Shown here: positions 16,230 through 23,822 of the stretch, in pieces
Numbering within the stretch: position 1 is the first letter of the stretch
How the letters are laid out: every line of letters starts with the position of its first letter
Assembly: GCA_963724435.1 (NCBI GenBank)
Contig: CAVRUN010000016.1
Location: 1-64,000 of the forward strand
Origin: AP-15 sp963724435
GTDB taxonomy: Bacteria; Pseudomonadota; Alphaproteobacteria; ATCC43930; CGMCC-115725
Reading direction: 5' to 3'
Length of the DNA: 64,000 nucleotides
Program-made: the position numbers and the translations under genes
The notes under the pieces: generated by a model
Databases searched by the model: none
Told to the model about the DNA's origin: nothing
Seen by the model: only the letters and a program-made list of their open reading frames with translations

Positions 16230-17255
16230 ATGAGCGATATTAAACGGATTGCGATCGACACGTCCAAGTCGGTGTTCACGCTGCATGGAGTAGACGGCAT
16301 GGGCCGGGTGGTATTGCGGCGCAACCTGCGGCGGCGCGAGTTGCTGCAGTACTTTGACGGGCTGGCGCCAGTCGAGGTGGCGCTGGAAGCGTGCGGCGGT
16401 TCGCATCACTGGGCACGAGTTCTGCTGGCGCTCGGCCACCGCGTGCGGCTGATCCCGCCGCAATACGTCAAACCGTTTGTCAAGCGCAACAAGAATGACC
16501 GCAACGATGCCGAGGCGATCAGCGTGGCCGCGACCCAGCCGTCGATCGCCAGCGTCCCGATCAAGTCGGTCGAGCAGCAGGCGGCGGCGATGCTGTTGTC
16601 GGTGCGCGAGCTATTGGTGCGGCAGCGCACCCAGCTGGTCAATGCGATGCGCGGCCATGCCGCCGAGATGGGCGTCGTCGCGCCACTCGGCGCGAAGGGC
16701 GTGCACGAGCTGCGGGCCGAGATCGCCGCGGCGGATGACGCAGCGGTGCCGGCAGCAGCCAAGCAGGCGATCGCGCTCCTCGGTGGGGAAGCCGAGCGCA
16801 TCGAGATGCGGCTGCGGGCGATCGACACCACGCTGCTGCGACAGCACAAGGGCAACCCGGTCAGCCGGCGGCTCGCTGCGGTTCCGGGGATTGGACCGAT
16901 TGCGGCGCTGAATTTGGCGCTGCGGGTCGACGCGGCGCAGTTCAAATCGGCGCGGCATTTCGCGGCCTGGCTTGGGTTAGTGCCGCGGCAATGCTCGACC
17001 GCCGGCAGACAGCGCCTGGGCGGCATCAGCCGGGCCGGCGACGAGCGGCTGCGCCAGTTGCTGGTGCTGGGAGCGACCGCGGTCATCCAACATGCCAAAC
17101 CTGGCCGGCCAGCGACCTCGCCATGGCTGCTTAACCTACTCGGCCGCAAGCCCCGCAAACTTGCCGCGGTGGCTTTGGCCAACAAGATGGCCCGCATCAT
17201 GTGGGCCATGATGATCAGCGGGCGGGATTACCAGACCGCGCCGACGGCGGCCTGA
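16230..17255 (+). CDS. IS110-family DEDD transposase
   Basis: A 341-residue recombinase with an N-terminal RuvC-like DEDD domain (aspartate in IAIDTSKSVF, glutamate in ALEACGGSHHW, the KNDRNDAEAI pair) and the C-terminal transposase_20 domain with the helix-hairpin-helix VPGIGPIAALNL and the serine-bearing GGISRAGDERLRQLL. Cuts and joins through that serine and is guided by a structured RNA from the element's non-coding end. The ATG at 16230 is preferred to the longer frame, which would run antisense through the RAYT gene. Full length and apparently intact, so the element may be active. Confidence 0.93.
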   Translation: MSDIKRIAIDTSKSVFTLHGVDGMGRVVLRRNLRRRELLQYFDGLAPVEVALEACGGSHHWARVLLALGHRVRLIPPQYVKPFVKRNKNDRNDAEAISVAATQPSIASVPIKSVEQQAAAMLLSVRELLVRQRTQLVNAMRGHAAEMGVVAPLGAKGVHELRAEIAAADDAAVPAAAKQAIALLGGEAERIEMRLRAIDTTLLRQHKGNPVSRRLAAVPGIGPIAALNLALRVDAAQFKSARHFAAWLGLVPRQCSTAGRQRLGGISRAGDERLRQLLVLGATAVIQHAKPGRPATSPWLLNLLGRKPRKLAAVALANKMARIMWAMMISGRDYQTAPTAA

Positions 17256-17477
17256 TCGCGCGTCGGCACCTAACCGCAGGGCTCGAGCGAAGATGCTGAT
17301 CGGTCGGTCCGACGATCCACAAAACCCGTGTAGGGTGGTGGCCTTCAAGGTCTCTGTTCCGTTTGGGAGTGGGTCGCGAAACCCATCTGGGCCAGCGGCA
17401 CCGACCGCACAAACAGGCCGGACACACGACCGCAACCGCACCAGATCAGGATTCTCTTATCTCACCCCTTGCGTCAA
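17256..17477 (+). ncRNA. Candidate bridge/seek RNA region of the IS1111-type element
   Basis: In IS1111-type elements the guide RNA that pairs with target and donor DNA is transcribed from the non-coding stretch after the transposase gene. This 222-bp region is in that position, contains no open frame and no other explanation. Assignment is by position only; I have not derived a fold. Confidence 0.3.
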
Positions 17478-17504
17478 CGGGGCCGTCCACACACGCCCTA
17501 CGCT

Positions 17505-17657
17505 TGCCGGCGAACATCAACCCTGACGTAAGTGATACGATCCCCCATGACCCGTCTCCTATGCATGAGGCTCGGCACCGGCCAATCCGGCGCAACCCTC
17601 GCCACCCGCATACTGTGAGACGGGTCGCCCCGCCCTCAGGCGGACATGTGGTCTAGG
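17505..17657. repeat. Orphan left end of an IS110-family element
   Basis: About 90% identical by eye to 22309-22461, the end that precedes the second IS110-family transposase (minus strand) including its start codon region. Both copies keep the inverted repeat GACCCGTCTC / GAGACGGGTC (here 17549-17558 and 17617-17626) around a 58-base loop and both end GGTCTAGGA. No transposase follows, so this is a leftover end. Confidence 0.75.
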
Positions 17658-17670
17658 ACCGAGTGAAGCT

Positions 17671-18606
17671 GTGCACATTAGGTCGGATTACCACCAATTA
17701 TGGAGTCTAGATGTGAATACTGCGATCAGCCGCGTAGCAACTATGGCCAAAGACATCGTAGTTCGACTTCCAGCATCCCGGTACATTATTGCCCGAGTTG
17801 AGAAGTTCCGATCACGCAAGGCGACGCTGCTCGCCTCGGCTCTAAGCATGCCGCAGTGGTGCGTTGAGGAAGCGCAAAAATACCGGGTAATTCCGCATAT
17901 TCATCCCAAAGATTTCATATTTCAATATATTCTTAGAAGGCATGTTGACAATCCTCGGGAGGCAGTCAGTGAATATTTCAATTCAGGAAATACGTCTGCG
18001 CAGAAGTTACGTACGCTTTTTTCTGAAGACATTGGTCTGAATTACAAAGTAGTACGTGCGCTCGAATTTGCAAGCGGATACGGCTGTGTCAGTAGGCATC
18101 TTGTTAAGTATGAGGAAGAAATTCTACTGACGGTCTGTGACATTCATGATGATGCGGGCGCGTTCTACGCTGAACATCTTAATGTGCCATTTGTTAGATC
18201 TGTATCTGTTCCAGAAGACTTCAGATCGCCTGGCGATTTCGATGTGGTATTCGCGCTGTCTTTCTTCAGCCATATGCCTGAAACGAGTTGGTCTCGATGG
18301 TTAACCGCATTATTCCAGCACGTCGCTCCCGGTGGGTTTCTTATTTTCACGACCCATGGTATGGTATCTCACGCTAACTTTGGGAAACCAAAACTCTCTA
18401 AGAATGGCTTCCGATTCACGCCGCGAAGTGAGCAATTGGATTTGGCGCCCGATGAATATGGAGGAACTATTTCTACTCCATTGTTTGTCAGTACCGAACT
18501 AGCCAAATTGACTGATGCAGAACTTTTATTACTGCGCGAGGGAGACTGGTGGGGGCATCAGGACATTTATGTGGTGCGGAAAGTTGCCGGCGGGGCTTCG
18601 TCTTGA
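17671..18606 (+). CDS. Class I SAM-dependent methyltransferase
   Basis: A 311-residue protein with a Rossmann methyltransferase core: motif I ALEFASGYGCVSRHLV, acidic loop LTVCDIHDDAG, motif III/IV DFDVVFALSFFSHMPE and VAPGGFLIFTTHG. Substrate is unknown; proteins of this kind often modify sugars or lipids in cell-surface loci. It is clearly lower in GC and different in codon use from its neighbours and is boxed between an orphan IS110 end and an IS630 element, so it is very likely a passenger acquired by transfer. The start may be GTG 17671 or ATG 17743. Confidence 0.8.
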   Translation: MHIRSDYHQLWSLDVNTAISRVATMAKDIVVRLPASRYIIARVEKFRSRKATLLASALSMPQWCVEEAQKYRVIPHIHPKDFIFQYILRRHVDNPREAVSEYFNSGNTSAQKLRTLFSEDIGLNYKVVRALEFASGYGCVSRHLVKYEEEILLTVCDIHDDAGAFYAEHLNVPFVRSVSVPEDFRSPGDFDVVFALSFFSHMPETSWSRWLTALFQHVAPGGFLIFTTHGMVSHANFGKPKLSKNGFRFTPRSEQLDLAPDEYGGTISTPLFVSTELAKLTDAELLLLREGDWWGHQDIYVVRKVAGGASS

Positions 18607-18698
18607 TGGATGTTTCGGACGCACCCTACCGTTGCGAGTGCATCAAGCTAGTGCGATCATAGGATTCCATATTGGCGGGGCGTGTGCGATGCTGCTGG

Positions 18699-19345
18699 AT
18701 GCGCGAGGGGATCAGCATCGAAGTGAGCGCGGCGGATCGCGAGCGATTGGCCGCGGTGGTGGCGGACCGCAACAGCCCGCAAAAGCATGTCTGGCGGGCG
18801 GGGATCATTCTGGCGACGACGGAGGGTTGCGGAACGGCCGAGATTATGCGCCGGGCCGGGGTCTCAAAGCCGTGTGTGTGGCGCTGGCAGGAACGGTTTA
18901 TGCGCGAGGGGGTGGCCGGGCTGCTGCGCGATAAGACACGCAAGCCCGGGCTGCCACCATTGCCAGCGGCGGCGGTTGACCGCGTGGTCGAACTGACGCT
19001 GGCTGAGCCGCCGGGTGCGGCGACCCACTGGACCGGTCGGGCGATGGCGGCAGCGAGCGGCATCTCGCTGCGCTCAGTGCAGCGGATTTGGGCCGCCCAT
19101 GGTCTGCAGCCGCGCCGGGTTCGGCGTTTCAAGCTGTCGCACGCTCCCGCCTTTGCTGCCAAATTGCGCGACGTGGTCGGGCTCTATCTCGACCCGCCGG
19201 CCCCTAGTCTGGTGCTGTCGGTCGACGAGAAGAGCCAGATCCAGATCCAGAGCCTGCCCCTGGCACAAACAGGGGCGCTCGACCGTACCCAGCCCGGCCT
19301 GCCGATGAAGAAGGCCGGGCCGGGACAATGACCCACGATTACATC
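18699..19345 (+). pseudogene. IS630-family transposase, N-terminal half
   Basis: From ATG 18699 (MREGISIEVSAADRERL) through a helix-turn-helix (GTAEIMRRAGVSKPCVWRWQ), the linker and the first catalytic aspartate (LVLSVDEKSQIQ). A 30-bp insertion follows, placing ten extra residues before ALDRTQPGLPMKK. The frame then breaks at about 19320; in another frame MTHDY is still readable up to 19345, where an IS481-family element interrupts. The remainder of the gene resumes at 20465. Confidence 0.88.
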
Positions 19346-20312
19346 CGCAAGAGCCTGCCCCGGCTTTCGTGTTGTGTCCCGTGAGTTTAGCGAGGAGTTC
19401 GGCGGGCGCTTGATAGTCAAGACAGCGCAAGCGGGTGCGATTGTAGTCGGCGACAAAGGTGTTGAGATACGCATCGCGTTCGGCATGGTCGAGAAAGCGG
19501 CGGTGGTGGGCGGCGCGGTTCTGCGGCCTGCGGCCGAGATGGTCGCCGAGGCGGCGATTGAAGCGCTCGACCATGCCGTTGGTTTGCGGGCGAAAGGGGC
19601 GGATGAGGCGGTGCGTGATCGAATGCCGGGTGCAGATGCGGTCAAAGGCGTGATCGCCGGACGGTTTGTCGTGCGGCTTGCCTTTCTTGTCGACGGCGAA
19701 GCGATCGGTGAACGCGGAGCCATTGTCGGTCAGGATGGTGTGGACGGAGAGCGGGAAGCGGTCGAGGAAGCGCGCCAGGAAACCAGCGGCGGTTTGGGCC
19801 CGGCGATCGGCGAGGATTTCGCGGTAGACAAAGCGGGTGGCACGGTCGATCGCGACATAAGCGTAACTGCGGTGGCGGTTAAGCGGCGGCAGGTACTTGA
19901 CATCGATATGGATAAACCCCGCCGGGGTGTCGGTTTGGAAGGTGGCGGCCGGCGCTGTTTTCGGGGTAAGGCGGGCGGACAGACCGTAGCGCTGCAGGCA
20001 CCGGTGGATGGCGCTGCGCGACAGCTTTTGATTGATGCAGCGCCGCATCGCTTCGACGATGTCGTCGAGCGGCAGGGCAAGGCGGCGGCGCAGCTCGACG
20101 ATCAGGCCTTCTTCCCACTCGGTCATCGTCGTGGCCAGCCGATGCGGACGGGTAGAGCGATCGACCACATCCTGACGGTTTTTCCAGCGGGCTACGGTTC
20201 GGCTATGGATGCCGAGCTCGCGGGCCAGCACGCTGGTCGCGGCGGCGCTTTTCTGAATATAGGCGCGGATGCGCGGCGTGGTGGTGGCGTTGGCGTGCAG
20301 TTTGAGGTGCAT
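19074..20312 (-). CDS. IS481-family transposase, copy A
   Basis: An integrase-type DDE transposase. An N-terminal helix-turn-helix (ARELGIHSRTVARWKNRQDV) is followed by the rve core with catalytic aspartates in FIHIDVKYLPPL and ILTDNGSAFTDRF and the glutamate in NGMVERFNRRLGDHL. The native protein should end near LTGHNTKAG, but no stop codon occurs before or inside the terminal repeat; the frame runs on for some 94 codons antisense to the IS630 fragment and stops at 19074. ATG 20312 (MHLKLHANATTTPRI) matches copy B. The frame is also open upstream through the other repeat to 20489. Confidence 0.85.
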   Translation of the reverse strand: MHLKLHANATTTPRIRAYIQKSAAATSVLARELGIHSRTVARWKNRQDVVDRSTRPHRLATTMTEWEEGLIVELRRRLALPLDDIVEAMRRCINQKLSRSAIHRCLQRYGLSARLTPKTAPAATFQTDTPAGFIHIDVKYLPPLNRHRSYAYVAIDRATRFVYREILADRRAQTAAGFLARFLDRFPLSVHTILTDNGSAFTDRFAVDKKGKPHDKPSGDHAFDRICTRHSITHRLIRPFRPQTNGMVERFNRRLGDHLGRRPQNRAAHHRRFLDHAERDAYLNTFVADYNRTRLRCLDYQAPAELLAKLTGHNTKAGAGSCGCNRGSLSRPGLLHRQAGLGTVERPCLCQGQALDLDLALLVDRQHQTRGRRVEIEPDHVAQFGSKGGSVRQLETPNPARLQTMGGPNPLH

Positions 20313-20466
20313 CAGCGAGCGCTCCCCTGGGGCGGCTTGCGGCACCGGCGTGGTCGCGTCGTCGGGACGCTCGCCTGGCCGCAACTCCGGCCTCAGCCAT
20401 TCGATAGCTTGCCACAATCGCGTGCTGTCACGCCAATCTTCCGAGACAAAACACCTGCGCCGGGGG
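19357..20466 (-). mobile_element. IS481-family insertion sequence, copy A
   Basis: Inserted into the IS630 transposase. Ends share an imperfect inverted repeat with copy B at 46432-47643: consensus CCCCGGCTTTCGTGTT then TGTC-CG. The most conserved inner part (TGTTGTGTCCCG at 19370, TGTTTTGTCTCGG read inward from 20453) fits the TGT...ACA ends of the family. A few residues of the target (KRH in KRHGTTT) are missing at the junction, so the flank has been altered and no clean target duplication is visible. Confidence 0.75.
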
Positions 20467-20941
20467 CACGACCACGTTGTTCGCGGCACTCAATAGCCTC
20501 GACGGCAGCGTCATCGGGCAATGCATGGTGCGCCATCGACACCAGGAATTCCTCCGTTTTCTGAACCGGATCGAGACCGCAATGCCGGCGGGAAAGCTCA
20601 TCCACGCGATCCTCGACAACTATGCCGTCCACAAGCATCCCAGAGTGCGCGCCTGGCTCGGCCGCCATCCGCGCTGGACCTTTCACTTCACCCCGACCTC
20701 GTGCTCCTGGGCCAATGCGGTCGAGGGCTTCTTCGCCACCCTGACCCGCCGCCGATTGCAGCGCGGCGTCTTCCACTCGCTCGTCGACCTGCAGGCCGCG
20801 ATCGACCGCTATCTCGGCGAGCACGACCGCCAACCCAAACCGTTCGTTTGGACCGCCGATCCCGATCGCATCATCGAAAAGGTCAACCGTGGGCACCAAA
20901 CGATCGCGTCACACCACTCTCATGTCCGCCTTTCCAAGTAG
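20465..20941 (+). pseudogene. IS630-family transposase, C-terminal half
   Basis: Continues the interrupted IS630 gene from GTTTLFAALNSLDG through the second aspartate (LIHAILDNYAVHKHPRVRAWL) and the glutamate (SCSWANAVEGFFATLTRRRL) to the stop at 20941. The DDE triad is thus complete across the two halves but divided by 1.1 kb of IS481 DNA. Confidence 0.88.
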
Positions 20942-20944
20942 CAG

Positions 20945-21243
20945 GCAAGTGAATCTGTGGCTTTCTTTCAAGCGCTGGTTTCGGGCTATGCCGGGCAGGG
21001 CGGGAGGCACGGTCGTCGAAACGACGGTTGATCATACTCTGATGCGCGGGTCGGAACCGCATGACCGTTGATGCGTCGCGGAGCTGCCTCGGTCTAGGAA
21101 CCTGCGTCGGATCGGCGATCCGGCAGATAGTGGATGCGAGGGTTCTCCTGACCGCGACCGTGCCCCCCGCCTTGCCCGGAAAGAGCATGTCGGATGGTTC
21201 GCTGGCGCCTCCTGCTGTGGCTGCGATCATGCGGTTTCTCTGC
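20945..21243. other. Intergenic spacer between IS630 and the second IS110 element
   Basis: About 300 bp with short open frames only. It must contain the right end of IS630 and the 3' end of the IS110 element, but I cannot place either boundary. No gene is supported. Confidence 0.3.
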
Positions 21244-22353
21244 TCAGCCTGCTGCTGGCGGCACGCTGCGGGCGATGGCCCAGACAAACCCCGCCAGTTC
21301 GCGGGCGATCGCGGTGGTAACGATATTGGCCGGCTTGCCGGCGCGGGCGAGCCGGCGATAACGCGCGCACAACCGGGTTTGCCCCTTCCAGGCGATCTCG
21401 CGGATCGGCTTGGGTTGTTCCTCTTGGCGCAGCCGCAACTCGCGGCTGACCCGCGCCGGGAAGCGATAGCTCCACGCCGCTTCGATCAACAGCCGGCGGG
21501 CGGCGCCGTTGCCGGCTTTGGTAATGCCGCCGCGTCTGACGCTGGCGCCGCTCGAATGTTCGGACGGCACCAATCCAAGATAAGCCATCAGCTGGCGCGG
21601 ATTGGCGAAGCGCGAGAGATCACCCAGTTCGGCGATCAAGGTTGCGGCATTGACCAGCGCCATGCCGCGCATCGTTTGGAGTGCCGCCACCACCGGGGCC
21701 AATGTCCAGTCGGGCAGCATCGCTGCGATCTGCACAGTCAGTCGATTACGCCGCGCCTCGGCGGCTTCGACTGCCTCGATGTAATCCTCGAGCACGAGGT
21801 GGTGCGCCGCGTGCTCGAAGCGCAAACCCGCGAGCCATCGGCGATGCAGCCTGGTCCAAGCCGGCCGCCCATAATGGCAGCGCTGGCGCAACAAAAAGCC
21901 CGAGAGCTGCTGCCGGGCGCGGCGCAACGCATGCACGGCATCAAGACGTGCTCGTACCAAATCACGCATTGCTTCGTGCCCGGCATCGGGAAGCCACACC
22001 GCGGTGAGCTCGCCCGCCCGATGCAGCCGTGCCAGACTGGCCGCGTCGCGCCGGTCGGTCTTGACCCGGTCGCCCGCCCGCTTAGGGATCAGCGAGGGCG
22101 CCACGACGACGCATTCATGCCCGGCCGCCGACAATTGACGCTGGATGCCGTAGCCGCACGGCCCCGCTTCGTAACAGAACCGCAGCCTCACCCCTTCCCG
22201 GCCGAGCTTGCGCATCACACGATCCAAGGCCGTCGGTGTGTTAGCAATCCGGCCGTACTCCCGGATCTCGCCGCGGATGCCACCCTCGGCTACCGCGACA
22301 ACAATGGTTTCCTTGTGAACGTCAAGCCCGACATACGTGATACGATTTCCCAT
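21244..22353 (-). CDS. IS110-family transposase, second type
   Basis: A 369-residue DEDD transposase not closely similar to the one at 16230. Catalytic residues are in VGLDVHKETIVV, FCYEAGPCGYGI and KTDRRDAASLARL; the C-terminal part has MRGMALVNAATLIAEL and the serine-bearing GGITKAGNGAARRLL. The start is taken at 22353 (MGNRITYVGLDV), because the orphan copy at 17505-17657 shows that the element's left end and conserved hairpin lie just upstream. Intact and possibly active. Confidence 0.9.
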   Translation of the reverse strand: MGNRITYVGLDVHKETIVVAVAEGGIRGEIREYGRIANTPTALDRVMRKLGREGVRLRFCYEAGPCGYGIQRQLSAAGHECVVVAPSLIPKRAGDRVKTDRRDAASLARLHRAGELTAVWLPDAGHEAMRDLVRARLDAVHALRRARQQLSGFLLRQRCHYGRPAWTRLHRRWLAGLRFEHAAHHLVLEDYIEAVEAAEARRNRLTVQIAAMLPDWTLAPVVAALQTMRGMALVNAATLIAELGDLSRFANPRQLMAYLGLVPSEHSSGASVRRGGITKAGNGAARRLLIEAAWSYRFPARVSRELRLRQEEQPKPIREIAWKGQTRLCARYRRLARAGKPANIVTTAIARELAGFVWAIARSVPPAAG

Positions 22354-22461
22354 GACCCGTCTCCTATGCATGAGGCTCGGCACCGGCTGATCCGATGCAA
22401 TCCTCGCTACCTGCATACTGTGAGACGGGTCGCCCCGCCCTCAGGCGGACATCTGGTCTAG
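22354..22461 (-). repeat. Left end of the second IS110 element with conserved hairpin
   Basis: Upstream end of the element (second copy at 17505-17657). The arms GACCCGTCTC (22354-22363) and GAGACGGGTC (22422-22431) can pair to form a long stem-loop, conserved between the two copies while the loop has diverged. In IS110 proper a bridge RNA is made from this side, so the hairpin could belong to it. Confidence 0.55.
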
Positions 22462-22509
22462 GAGCCGTCCCGGCGGCGGTGCGTTGGGTCCGTGTTTCGG
22501 GTTCTCGGG

Positions 22510-23466
22510 CTAGGGTGTCGGGGCGGCTCGGCGGCGGCGGCCGGACATTAGGTAGATGTTGGCGCGGGGTTCGAAGAGAGGGTCGGCCGAGGCTTCGATG
22601 CCGTCCACGCGCGGGATCGGATCGAAGATCATGTGTTGCTGCTCGCCGGTATTGTTTGGCGCGATTTGTTGCAGAGTGATTTCGCCAAACGCGAGTTGCG
22701 GGCGGTCCTCGGGCCAGCGAAATGTGGCGTCGTCGGTCAGGTCGCCGTCCGCTGCCATTTGAACGGCGATGCGGAACCTGACGGGTTCCTTTGCCATGCG
22801 CTGTTTGATCTCGTCGAAAAGAAAGTTCGGCTGTCGGGCAGCGGCTTCGGCCTCGGCGAGATATTCGTTGCCCGCGGCCGGCAATACCCGATAGCGCCCG
22901 TAGCGGCTGCGGCCGTCCGCGTTGGTGAACTTGAATGCGGATACCGCGAAAAACGACTCCCGGGCAAAGCTGGCCGGAATGGGCTTGGGGATCTGCACAA
23001 ATCGCAAAGCCGCGGGATGCATGCCAAGAAACTGCTCGATCGCATTCGGGTGCGGCCCGGCGGGATCGGTGGCGATCACGGCGGTGAGAAACTCCCGGAA
23101 TTCTTCGGTGGTGCGCACCGGGAAGGCGTCGACCGAATGCGCGACGATGTCGGTGTGAGCGTGCTCGGCCAGGTGAAAGCGAACCGCAAAGCCGCGCGGG
23201 CTGGCGCCCTGCGGGTCGTTGTCGGCGATGCTCGGAATACCGGCGAAATCCGACAAGCGGACGGTTACCGGCGTCGAAGCGCGGTTGACATGCGGCGCCC
23301 GCGTCAGCGAGCCCGCTTCCGATGACGGCGTAAAGATGCCGGTCAGCAGAACGCCCTTGGCATGCGCCGGTCTGAAGCCCGGATGCACACCGCCGTTGAG
23401 TTTGTCGAATTTTTCGATGATTTCGTGGCTCAGCGCCAGGAGCTGTTCATCGGTCGTCAGGGGCAT
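22510..23466 (-). CDS. Catalase-related (SrpA-like) heme peroxidase
   Basis: A 318-residue small catalase-fold protein, like the catalase-like SrpA group, about two thirds the length of true catalases. The distal histidine lies in FRPAHAKGVLLTGIF, the heme-pocket strand in TPVTVRLSDFAG, the SPRGFAVRFHL strand follows, and the proximal tyrosine is probably in ANIYLMSGRRRR near the C-terminus. These proteins give weak catalase or organic-peroxide peroxidase activity. There is no signal peptide, so it is cytosolic, although some homologues are exported. It stands alone between the mobile cluster and recG. Confidence 0.85.
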   Translation of the reverse strand: MPLTTDEQLLALSHEIIEKFDKLNGGVHPGFRPAHAKGVLLTGIFTPSSEAGSLTRAPHVNRASTPVTVRLSDFAGIPSIADNDPQGASPRGFAVRFHLAEHAHTDIVAHSVDAFPVRTTEEFREFLTAVIATDPAGPHPNAIEQFLGMHPAALRFVQIPKPIPASFARESFFAVSAFKFTNADGRSRYGRYRVLPAAGNEYLAEAEAAARQPNFLFDEIKQRMAKEPVRFRIAVQMAADGDLTDDATFRWPEDRPQLAFGEITLQQIAPNNTGEQQHMIFDPIPRVDGIEASADPLFEPRANIYLMSGRRRRAAPTP

Positions 23467-23822
23467 GGCTCGCTCCTCCGTGTGAGGGATCGCCTTGTAG
23501 CATCGAGGCGCTCGCCGCGGCGGTTAATACTCGGGGGACGGAAAAACGCCGCCGTGGGCGATCATGGCGTCGGCTGGTTACTTGGTGGCAGAGGTCGGCG
23601 GGATTTCGCCACAAAGCTGTCGTAGCCTTGCGCGCTCGATTTGGGCGGATCACGTGCTTTGTGCGGTATTCATGTATTTCCGGGTTAGGCAAACTTAATT
23701 CCCGATTAGACCGGAAAAATTCCCGATTAGGTGGGCGGGAATTTCATTGTAACTTATTGAGCCAGATACATAAAAATCCGGTCCGGTAAAAAATTCGCGG
23801 CTATTTCCCGGTATGACGGGAA
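23467..23822. other. Intergenic region with repeated TTCCCG motifs
   Basis: No gene. It contains a 13-bp direct repeat AATTCCCGATTAG (23697-23709 and 23718-23730), an inverted GGGAATTT close by at 23738, and an imperfect 12-bp inverted repeat GGCTATTTCCCG / CGGGAATTAGCC at 23799-23828 that overlaps the recG stop codon. Composition is AT-richer than the surroundings. Confidence 0.5.

Larger units (their letters stand above)
16166..17490 (+). mobile_element. IS110-family element, IS1111-type, about 1.3 kb
   Basis: A 13-bp inverted repeat GTGGACGGCCCCG marks both ends: 16166-16178 on the left and its reverse complement at 17478-17490 on the right. The left non-coding part is short (about 64 bp) and the right is long (about 235 bp), the geometry of the IS1111 subgroup, which also differs from IS110 proper in having such repeats. 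Insertion is directly beside a REP-like palindrome; several IS110/IS1111 elements are known to use REPs as target sites. Confidence 0.72.

Noticed and set aside
19374..20564. 396-codon plus-strand frame across the IS481 copy
   Set aside because: Antisense to the transposase, with no recognisable domain; an equivalent shadow appears on the reverse strand of copy B.
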